11,103 nt of DNA, taken from positions 1 to 11,103 of the forward strand of contig CAKKRA010000269.1 of assembly GCA_919902475.1 (NCBI GenBank), in the 5' to 3' direction. This document shows positions 1 to 5,226 of the stretch, piece after piece. This DNA is from Nitrospiria bacterium. Its GTDB lineage: Bacteria > Nitrospirota > CAKKRA01 > 9FT-COMBO-42-15. The notes below the pieces were generated by a model. That model searched no databases, was not told the DNA's origin, and worked only from the letters and a program-made list of their open reading frames with translations. Position 1 is the stretch's first letter; each line of letters begins with the position of its first letter. Both the position numbers and the translations under genes were made by a program.

Positions 1-807
1 ATCCACTCTGGAGAAGCACCACCATTTTATATCAAGCCCCCTTTTTATAATCTCTTTGGAAATCTCAATTGTCCTGCTCGGTTTCAAGGTGAAATTATCA
101 TCCAAAAAGGCAATGCCGCTAAAGCCATATTCCTTATTTAATAGCTCAATCTCATCAACAACGAGATCAGCCCTTCTTGCACGCCAGCCCATGCTGGAAA
201 AGGATGATGCGCAGAATGAGCAGTCTAACGGACAGCCTCTGCTTGTGATAATTGATGTGGTCTTCCTCTTAGCCATCTCCATGGTATTATATCTGCTCAT
301 CTGTATCAGATCCCTTGCAGGAAGCGGTATGGAATCTATATCCCCTATCGCTGGTCTGTCAGGGTTTCTTCTGAACCTGCCATTTTCTTTATATGAAATG
401 CCTTTTACTCCGTCAAGAGACAGTCTGTTTTCAATCGTATCAATAAGCTCTAAAAAGGTATCTTCACCTTCATTACGAACAACAAAGTCTATATTGTCAT
501 TCATTATGGTATCTTCATCCATAAAGGTAACATGCGGGCCGCCCATAACTACCTTTAAACCAGCCTTCTGTGCCTCTCTTGCAATCTGCAATGCCCTCTT
601 GTGCCTTGATGTATTCGCAGAGATGCCTACAATGTCAAACCCTTCAAAGCTGATGCCATCATGCTGAACATTAAAATCGTGGATCTTCACCTTATGGCCG
701 GCGTTTCTTAAGACTGCGGCAATATATCCAAGTCCGAGCGGCGGCAGGATAAAACCAACCTTGCTAAAGACATTATCAGAGGCTGGGTATATCAAAAGTA
801 CATTCAT
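1..807 (-). CDS. B12-binding-domain radical SAM protein, C-terminus cut by window edge
   Basis: I translated 269 residues from an ATG at 807; the frame stays open to base 1, so the C-terminal part lies outside. The N-terminal part (about residues 1-135) has the look of the cobalamin-binding fold that precedes many radical SAM domains: MNVLLIYPA, then PPLGLGYIAAVLRNAGH, a GISA strand and a VVMGGPHVTF strand. I see no DxHxxG motif, so base-off B12 binding through a lower His ligand is doubtful. The radical SAM cluster motif is C192-PLD-C196-SF-C199 (CxxxCxxC, the three cysteines of the SAM-bound [4Fe-4S] cluster), followed by GIAFLDDNF. This is the BchE/HpnP-like superfamily in the broad sense; substrate cannot be assigned. 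No Shine-Dalgarno sequence precedes the ATG, and the promoter at 816-844 would start the mRNA almost at the start codon. It is separated from the cytochrome cluster by a terminator, so it is probably an independent unit. Confidence 0.9.
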   Translation of the reverse strand, partial: MNVLLIYPASDNVFSKVGFILPPLGLGYIAAVLRNAGHKVKIHDFNVQHDGISFEGFDIVGISANTSRHKRALQIAREAQKAGLKVVMGGPHVTFMDEDTIMNDNIDFVVRNEGEDTFLELIDTIENRLSLDGVKGISYKENGRFRRNPDRPAIGDIDSIPLPARDLIQMSRYNTMEMAKRKTTSIITSRGCPLDCSFCASSFSSMGWRARRADLVVDEIELLNKEYGFSGIAFLDDNFTLKPSRTIEISKEIIKRGLDIKWWCFSRVD

Positions 808-815
808 AAGAGGTA

Positions 816-844
816 ACTATACTGATTTTTTATTTTTCAGTCAA
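816..844 (-). promoter_or_regulatory. Sigma70-type promoter for the radical SAM gene
   Basis: On the minus strand TTGACT (844-839) and TATAGT (821-816) are separated by exactly 17 bases, each one or two mismatches from consensus. The spacer is A-rich. A start 6-8 bases past the -10 box would lie at about 808-810, one to three bases before the ATG at 807, which would give a leaderless or near-leaderless transcript. Assignment is from sequence alone. Confidence 0.65.
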
Positions 845-865
845 TCACAAATCTTTTTCATATTA

Positions 866-903
866 ATAAAAAAGGGCAGGTGTATTTATTTCCACCTGCC
901 CTT
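866..903 (-). terminator. Intrinsic terminator closing the cytochrome/ferredoxin gene cluster
   Basis: A perfect 11-bp inverted repeat (872-882 with 893-903, arm AAGGGCAGGTG on the plus strand) encloses a 10-base loop. Read on the minus strand it is followed by an uninterrupted T run that begins in the last stem bases (873-868). It lies 26 bases after the stop codon of the PKD cytochrome gene and upstream of the radical SAM promoter, so it separates the two transcription units. Confidence 0.9.
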
Positions 904-928
904 AATATTGGTAAGATGTTAGAAATTA

Positions 929-2053
929 TTATCTTCTTCTCTTTCGTTCATCGTCCTCTTTCTTCTTCCGTTCGTCTTCACGCTTCTTTCGCTCATCATC
1001 CTCTTTCTTCTTCCGTTCGCCCTCTTTCTTTCTGTCATCATCGTCTTTCTTTCTGTCATCATCGTCCCTATTAGGAGGTATTGGAGCAGGAGAAGGTGGT
1101 GGTGCCGTTCCTATTGCGGACACAGTTATATTTAAGGTTGCTGTCCCTGTCTGGCCAATTGTATCAGTAACCTTAAGTGTAACCCTATATGTCCCTGCTG
1201 TATTATATGAGGTTGATGCATTCACACCAGCAGCATCTATGCTTCCATTTGATGTGAAATCCCATTCATATTTAGTTATGCCTTTATCATCTCTTGAGCC
1301 TGAGCCGCTGAGATTAACAACCTCTCCAACGTTAACAGAGTTCTTTGATGCTGTTATCCTGGCTATTGGCGCCGTATCAGGTGTTGGCGTTGGTGTTGGT
1401 GTTGGAGTTGGTGTTGGTGCAGGCGCTGGCGCATTTACTGTAATTGTAACAGAGGCGCTTCCTGTCTGATTTATAGTATCCGTAACCTTTAGTGTTACCT
1501 TGTAAGAACCAGCAGCAGCATAGGTGGTTGATGCTGTTGCTCCGCTAACATCAATAGCATTGTCACCATTTAAATCCCATTCGTATTTGCTTATTCCCTT
1601 ATCATCTGATGAAGTTGAACCGCTAAAAGCAGCTGTTTCGCCTACTGTAAATGTTGTCTTAGCAACTGTTATCCTTGCTATTGGCGAAGCATCCGCTGGT
1701 GGTGGTGGCGGCGGAGCTGGCTTGCTTCCAGCATTGCTTGGGTCAGTATTTGCATTTATCTCAGCAAGATTAGTAGCCCCATCGCCGTCTGAATCAAGAG
1801 TTCCTGCAGCGCTGATAGCAGCCGATGATATAGGCGAAGTACCCCACACCGCCCTTCCATACGAGACAGCATTAGCTTGCGACTTTGATGATGACCCATG
1901 GCAAAGGCTGCATCCCAATGTGCTGCCTAAGGTTGAAGATGGGTATACAGATTTCCATACATTTAGATCCGCTTGAAATGCATATAATATTGCTGGAAAT
2001 AAAAATAGAGTAACAATTAAAACTGAAAAAATGCGTAAAATATTCCTTTTCAT
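929..2053 (-). CDS. Secreted monoheme c-type cytochrome with two PKD domains and a highly charged C-terminal tail
   Basis: 374 aa. An in-frame ATG exists at 2089, but it overlaps the upstream gene and has no ribosome site; the ATG at 2053 has GGAGGT six bases ahead and begins a normal signal peptide (KRN, hydrophobic 7-21, likely cleavage after A25). One heme c site follows: C48-SL-C51-H52. Residues 87-98 (D87, D89, D91, N95, E98, then TDP) form a calcium-binding loop of the EF-hand/thrombospondin type 3 kind. A proline run (113-119) leads to PKD domain 1 (about 123-206), a Pro-Thr linker (211-225), PKD domain 2 (about 228-311) and a second proline-rich linker. Both PKD domains carry DDKGI(S/T)KYEWD and VTLKVTDTI, and look like an internal duplication. 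Residues 329-374 contain 45 charged residues and one Gly. PKD domains commonly mediate extracellular protein or polysaccharide contacts, so an exported electron-transfer or adhesive role is inferred. It is the last gene before the terminator. No sorting signal or membrane anchor is visible. Confidence 0.9.
   Translation of the reverse strand: MKRNILRIFSVLIVTLFLFPAILYAFQADLNVWKSVYPSSTLGSTLGCSLCHGSSSKSQANAVSYGRAVWGTSPISSAAISAAGTLDSDGDGATNLAEINANTDPSNAGSKPAPPPPPPADASPIARITVAKTTFTVGETAAFSGSTSSDDKGISKYEWDLNGDNAIDVSGATASTTYAAAGSYKVTLKVTDTINQTGSASVTITVNAPAPAPTPTPTPTPTPTPDTAPIARITASKNSVNVGEVVNLSGSGSRDDKGITKYEWDFTSNGSIDAAGVNASTSYNTAGTYRVTLKVTDTIGQTGTATLNITVSAIGTAPPPSPAPIPPNRDDDDRKKDDDDRKKEGERKKKEDDERKKREDERKKKEDDERKRRR
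932..1069 (-). repeat. Short tandem repeats encoding the charged tail
   Basis: The coding sequence of residues 329-374 is internally repetitive. A 21-base unit (core TCTTTCTTTCTGTCATCATC on the plus strand) occurs twice around 1022-1066, and a related block of about 25 bases recurs 45 bases apart around 949-974 and 994-1019. The protein repeats are about seven residues long: two copies of DDDDRKK followed by EGERKKK, EDDERKK and longer variants. All periods are multiples of three, so slippage would keep the frame. Confidence 0.8.
1383..1418 (-). repeat. Six hexamer repeats encoding the Pro-Thr linker
   Basis: Six copies of GTTGGN on the plus strand (GTTGGT with C or A variants at the sixth base) encode alternating Pro-Thr between the two PKD domains. 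Copy-number change would lengthen or shorten the linker by two residues per unit without a frameshift. Confidence 0.85.
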
Positions 2054-2059
2054 CTCTAC

Positions 2060-2065
2060 ACCTCC
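2060..2065 (-). promoter_or_regulatory. Ribosome binding site fixing the PKD cytochrome start
   Basis: GGAGGT on the minus strand lies six bases before the ATG at 2053. It excludes the longer reading from 2089, which would add twelve residues in front of an otherwise normal signal peptide and overlap the preceding gene. Confidence 0.85.
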
Positions 2066-2070
2066 GTTGT

Positions 2071-2403
2071 TTAATTTCGAGTTACCCAATAATCCGGGCT
2101 GTTTACTGCTGCCTCTCTTATTCGTTCGGTATTTTCTTTAAGTTCTTCATGATTGCTTCTTTTTACGATCCGGCTTGCAACAGCATACGCATCATCCACA
2201 CTGATTCCCTTATGAATAAGGTCTTTCATAATGCCTACTGCATTTGAAATATCGGGTTGCTCAAAACCCTTTTGCCTTGATTCTTTGACAATCAGCTTCT
2301 TAGCCTTGTCAAATGACATTGCAAAGGAATATTCAGAGCTGATAAATAGCATCATCAGCATTATAAGCGCTGATAAAGACATTATGCCCCACCGTTTTCT
2401 CAC
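2071..2403 (-). CDS. Small secreted helical protein of unknown function
   Basis: 110 aa from a GTG at 2403. An upstream ATG at 2433 is in frame but would overlap the preceding stop codon and put the ribosome site AAAGGAGG (2418-2411) inside the gene; that site sits seven bases before the GTG, so GTG is the better start. Residues 2-5 are basic (RKRW), residues 7-21 hydrophobic with many Met and Leu, and signal peptidase could cut after A28 (YSFA). The mature part of about 82 residues is Cys-free, predicted mostly helical and rich in Lys and Glu, with KGISVDDAYAVASRIVKRS in the middle and NSPDYWVTRN at the end. I do not recognise a family. It lies 26 bases after the CNB-ferredoxin gene and 17 before the PKD cytochrome gene, so it is probably co-translated in the same unit and may be a periplasmic partner of the cytochrome; that role is a guess from position. 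Confidence 0.8.
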   Translation of the reverse strand: MRKRWGIMSLSALIMLMMLFISSEYSFAMSFDKAKKLIVKESRQKGFEQPDISNAVGIMKDLIHKGISVDDAYAVASRIVKRSNHEELKENTERIREAAVNSPDYWVTRN

Positions 2404-2410
2404 ATCCTCA

Positions 2411-2418
2411 CCTCCTTT
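2411..2418 (-). promoter_or_regulatory. Ribosome binding site selecting the GTG start at 2403
   Basis: AAAGGAGG on the minus strand, seven bases ahead of GTG at 2403. An ATG overlapping this GTG by two bases (start at 2405) is out of frame and hits TGA at its second codon, so GTG is the usable start. Confidence 0.8.
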
Positions 2419-2429
2419 CAAATCAAATA

Positions 2430-4424
2430 TCATTTAACCTCATGCTGTGTTAAAAGATGTTTAAAATATGCCCTCGGCTCTACATGCTTTATAGCGCCTG
2501 TGGGGCACTCTGATACACAGGCACAATTACTATAACCCCTGCAGTGTTCACATTTATTGGCCATACGCTTCTGTTTGCCATTTTCTGAGCCCGCATCAAT
2601 AATCTCAATAGCCCCAAAGCCGCAGTATTTGGCGCATAAGCCGCATCCAACGCATTTTGAGTTGATTGCGATCTCGCCGCCATTCTCACGTCTGATAGCA
2701 TCTTTTCTGCATTTGCTAATGCAGGTTGGGTGTTTGCAGGTGCGGCAGGACTGCGCAATGCTCATATAGCTATATTTTGGCCCTATCCTTCTGAATCTTG
2801 CTGTGCCATGCCTCGCCTTGCATGCCTTAACGCAGGAAAAACAATTGATGCATTTATTAAGCTCATATACCTTGAGGTTTACAGCATAGGTAAGCCCATT
2901 TTCAACCATAAAATTCATTATGCTTAATGCCTTCAGGTTGTTTTCAACCTCAGAAAACCCTTTTGCCCTCTCCTTTAACCTGTTTATAATCGACAGCTTA
3001 AAACTCGGATAATAATCATAAAGGCTTTTGAAGCTTTTTTTATCAAGGGCAAGCAGTTCAATATTTGTTAGCGATATTATGGTCTCGCTATTTTCAACAT
3101 TATAAATCAACGGCTGCTCTCCGATGAAATCGCCTTCCGCTAACCAGCCCACTGTTATAATATTCCCTCTGCTGTTTGCCTTTATAATCTTCACCTGCCC
3201 TTTTTTGATAATATAAAATTTACCCTCGCCGAATGTGCCAGCCTTTATGATTTCCTGATTCTTATCAAAACAGGCCAATTCAGCATACTTAGCAATCTTT
3301 GACTTCTCTTCAAGGCCTATGCTGCCAAAGGCAGGGGAGGCTGACAGCAAAAGTCTTACTTCGTGCGCATTTAATCTCTCCTTCTTCTTCTCCTCTTTTT
3401 TTATCTCAACACTATTCTCCATATTAGCCGGCTTCTGCTCTTTTACCCCTTTAGAGAAGGTTGCCACACCCTGGCAGCTTAAATCATTCTTTAGAGATAA
3501 TGGTTCCATACCACTGTCTTTGGTCGTTATAGGGCTTAGTTCTCTAACAGGGTTTTCAGGCATAACATGGGCTACGGATTCAGAGCCCTTTTGTTTATTG
3601 CTTGCAGGTTTGGCATATTTTTCTCTCTTTTTCAGCTCAGCATCTATTTTGCCTTTAAAAGGCTCGGATATTTCTGCCAGCCTCTGAACAATCTTTTCAT
3701 TCAGCTTCAATAACTCGCCATTCTCCTCTCCAGCAAGTTTGAATAGCGGCTTATAGATTATATCGCCGCATTGATAAACAGTGCTATTGGTGACAATGGC
3801 ATCTGCAGCAGAAATCATCATTCCTTCTGAAACTATGTATAAATCATCTTCCTGCCCTAATTCTACAATCTGGCCCTTTTTAAATGGCATTATTGCTATG
3901 TTTTTACTTATATCTTTAAACTCATTTTCATTGACGCCACTAAAAGGGGAAATCTTATATAACAATAACCTCAGCCTTTCCTTTAAATATGCCTGCTCAA
4001 CTATTTTTAATAATTCACTCCCTTTTCTAAAATCAATTGAATCTGTTAAATCGGAATTTCTGAATTCGTAAAGCTCCACATCATCATTTACAACTGCGGT
4101 TGTCATCCATTTTTTTGAAAAGACAGATTCAACGCCAAAAAACTCAAAGGGCTTTACGCTCTCAAAAATCATCCCCTGATTGATATTTAATGTGACGCTG
4201 CCTTTTTGCAGAAGATAAAAGTTATTTCCATCTTCTCCCTCGCGGTAAACAACCATCCCCTTATCCTTTTGGCAAAGCAGCCCCTTGATTCCAAAAAGCT
4301 CCCGGCACTGCTGTTGTTCTGGAGTTTTTTGGGCAGCGTTGCTTGCCGAAGATGAAAAATCAGGATAAAAGATCCTCTTCTTTTTTGGCTCTGCAAAATC
4401 ACTTATATCTAAGGTTCTAATCAT
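2430..4424 (-). CDS. Cyclic-nucleotide-binding-like domains fused to a four-cluster [4Fe-4S] ferredoxin module
   Basis: 664 aa from the ATG at 4424, chosen over the one at 4460 because AAGGTGA lies five bases ahead. There is no signal peptide or membrane segment, so it is probably cytosolic. Residues about 42-135 and 361-488 look like CNB (CRP-type) beta-rolls, for example GEDGNNFYLLQKGSVTL and GEGKFYIIKKGQVKIIK; 156-230 looks like a shortened third copy. Phosphate-binding cassettes are degenerate: the C-terminal one keeps G435-E436 but has N445 where the ligand-binding Arg normally sits, and the first lacks both Glu and Arg, so cAMP or cGMP binding is doubtful. A hydrophilic linker covers about 260-350. 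Residues 515-650 form a DmsB/HybA-like module with four clusters: C525/528/531/535, C560/563/568/572, C591/594/597/601 and C625/628/636/640, plus spare C634. An electron-transfer subunit gated or scaffolded by CNB folds is inferred. No catalytic partner (molybdopterin enzyme or hydrogenase) is encoded in the window. The gene follows the ferredoxin by 45 bases. Confidence 0.88.
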   Translation of the reverse strand: MIRTLDISDFAEPKKKRIFYPDFSSSASNAAQKTPEQQQCRELFGIKGLLCQKDKGMVVYREGEDGNNFYLLQKGSVTLNINQGMIFESVKPFEFFGVESVFSKKWMTTAVVNDDVELYEFRNSDLTDSIDFRKGSELLKIVEQAYLKERLRLLLYKISPFSGVNENEFKDISKNIAIMPFKKGQIVELGQEDDLYIVSEGMMISAADAIVTNSTVYQCGDIIYKPLFKLAGEENGELLKLNEKIVQRLAEISEPFKGKIDAELKKREKYAKPASNKQKGSESVAHVMPENPVRELSPITTKDSGMEPLSLKNDLSCQGVATFSKGVKEQKPANMENSVEIKKEEKKKERLNAHEVRLLLSASPAFGSIGLEEKSKIAKYAELACFDKNQEIIKAGTFGEGKFYIIKKGQVKIIKANSRGNIITVGWLAEGDFIGEQPLIYNVENSETIISLTNIELLALDKKSFKSLYDYYPSFKLSIINRLKERAKGFSEVENNLKALSIMNFMVENGLTYAVNLKVYELNKCINCFSCVKACKARHGTARFRRIGPKYSYMSIAQSCRTCKHPTCISKCRKDAIRRENGGEIAINSKCVGCGLCAKYCGFGAIEIIDAGSENGKQKRMANKCEHCRGYSNCACVSECPTGAIKHVEPRAYFKHLLTQHEVK

Positions 4425-4429
4425 ATTAA

Positions 4430-4436
4430 TCACCTT
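4430..4436 (-). promoter_or_regulatory. Ribosome binding site for the CNB-ferredoxin fusion
   Basis: AAGGTGA on the minus strand, five bases before ATG 4424, decides this start over the in-frame ATG at 4460. The longer reading would begin only ten bases after the ferredoxin stop and has no good ribosome site. Confidence 0.75.
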
Positions 4437-4469
4437 CTTCCTATAAAGACAAATAAACAATTGCTCTTG

Positions 4470-4658
4470 TTACGCAGAAACAATCGCATTATCAGGACAC
4501 GATTTCATTGCCTCTGTCGCTGCAGCGATATTTTTGTCAACTGCCTCATTGTTGACAGTAGATTTTTCGTCTACTATCTTAAAGACCTCCGGGCATGCGT
4601 CCTCGCATAAGCCGCACCCAGTGCAGTCATCTGAATTGATTTTAAATTTTGTTCCCAT
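4470..4658 (-). CDS. Small single-cluster [4Fe-4S] ferredoxin
   Basis: 62 aa, the usual size for monocluster bacterial ferredoxins. The cluster ligands are C12-TG-C15-GL-C18 and C54 in SCPDNAI; C22 (in DACPEVF) is the extra cysteine that some members of this family use for a disulfide or leave free. The protein is strongly acidic and has no signal peptide, so it acts in the cytosol as a low-potential one-electron carrier. The ATG at 4658 has GGAGG (4672-4668) nine bases ahead. The gene sits directly before the four-cluster fusion protein, a natural partner for electron exchange. Redox partner and direction cannot be read from the sequence. Confidence 0.95.
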   Translation of the reverse strand: MGTKFKINSDDCTGCGLCEDACPEVFKIVDEKSTVNNEAVDKNIAAATEAMKSCPDNAIVSA

Positions 4659-4686
4659 CTTCCTATGCCTCCTTTTTTAATACATG

Positions 4687-4712
4687 GGCGAATCTATATG
4701 TTCGCCTTTTTT
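4687..4712 (+). terminator. Hairpin with T run, terminator-like on the plus strand
   Basis: GGCGAA (4687-4692) pairs with TTCGCC (4701-4706) around an eight-base loop and is followed by six T on the plus strand. All neighbouring genes lie on the minus strand, where the hairpin is preceded by six A and followed by no T run. It could stop antisense transcription coming out of the ferredoxin gene, or act as a leader structure just upstream of the ferredoxin ribosome site. The six-bp stem is short, so this is tentative. Confidence 0.4.
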
Positions 4713-4727
4713 CCTCTTGGTTGAGAG

Positions 4728-4774
4728 CAGTGAATAGCGATAACTGTCCACTATATACTATTCACTGTTCACTG
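4728..4774. repeat. Intergenic inverted repeat with direct TTCACTG copies
   Basis: CAGTGAATAG (4728-4737) is inverted at 4758-4767 across a 20-base gap, and TTCACTG is repeated directly at 4761-4767 and 4768-4774. It fills most of the gap between the lipoprotein and ferredoxin genes. There is no T run after it in either direction, so it is not an obvious terminator. Its make-up resembles dispersed intergenic repeats, which can only be shown with the rest of the genome. Confidence 0.6.
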
Positions 4775-4785
4775 TTTTTATGTCT

Positions 4786-5202
4786 TTATGGCCCTGTTGT
4801 AAATAACCATAAATACGGAATATCCTTTAACCTCTCTTTGTATATAGAATAGCCATCGGTTATCCTGCATTCATAGTTAGCATTTGCTTCTAATACAGCA
4901 TCAGGCCTGAACTGCATTGTATGGCCATTCAGCCAGAAAAACCTGCCTTCCACCCTCCTGCCTCTTGCTGTCATCATAAAAAAATCCTTTGTTGTCGGAT
5001 CCATCTCTGCGCTGAAATATATCTCAACATAAAAGTTTCCTGAGCGCTGCACTGTTGTCTGGCCGTTTGCAGGAACTGTAAAAACTATATATGGAGCCTT
5101 TTTACCGGCAGCCTTGCCGCTCTCCTGAACTGCTGCACAGCCAATAAAAATTACCAGACTAAAAAGAAACAAAACCGAATAAGGTTTTCTCATATAATTC
5201 AC
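4786..5202 (-). CDS. Lipoprotein with a bacterial Ig-like (SbsA/Big_5-type) domain
   Basis: 138 aa. The N-terminus has a basic segment, a hydrophobic core (9-20) and a lipobox ending FIG-C22, so Cys22 should be lipid-modified; Ala at +2 (no Asp retention signal) favours the outer membrane. After a short linker, residues 36-137 match the SbsA Ig-like/Big_5 pattern: P-A-N-G-Q-T-T-V, then EIYFSAEMDPTTKDFF, HTMQFRPDAVLEANANYECRI and a final LWLFTTGP strand. Such domains are structural. The start is uncertain: GTG at 5202 directly follows an in-frame TAA and has GGAG 12 bases ahead, while ATG at 5193 would remove only three residues. The gene begins 24 bases after the barrel protein stop, so it may be co-expressed and could brace or dock onto that barrel; this is inference from position. 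Confidence 0.85.
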   Translation of the reverse strand: MNYMRKPYSVLFLFSLVIFIGCAAVQESGKAAGKKAPYIVFTVPANGQTTVQRSGNFYVEIYFSAEMDPTTKDFFMMTARGRRVEGRFFWLNGHTMQFRPDAVLEANANYECRITDGYSIYKERLKDIPYLWLFTTGP

Positions 5203-5226
5203 TTAGTATGCTGTCTCCACCGCATA

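Noticed and set aside
56..667. Plus-strand open frame of 203 codons
   Set aside because: It is antisense to the radical SAM gene, whose minus-strand translation shows the CxxxCxxC motif and a typical N-terminus; the plus-strand product has no recognisable features.
929..1976. Plus-strand frames with Gly-Val or Ser-rich products opposite the PKD cytochrome
   Set aside because: These low-complexity products are the antisense of the Pro-Thr linker, PKD repeats and charged tail; the minus-strand gene has the signal peptide, heme site and ribosome site.
2489..2758. Minus-strand 89-codon frame rich in Ala
   Set aside because: It lies in another frame within the four-cluster region of the CNB-ferredoxin gene, where cysteine spacing proves the main frame.
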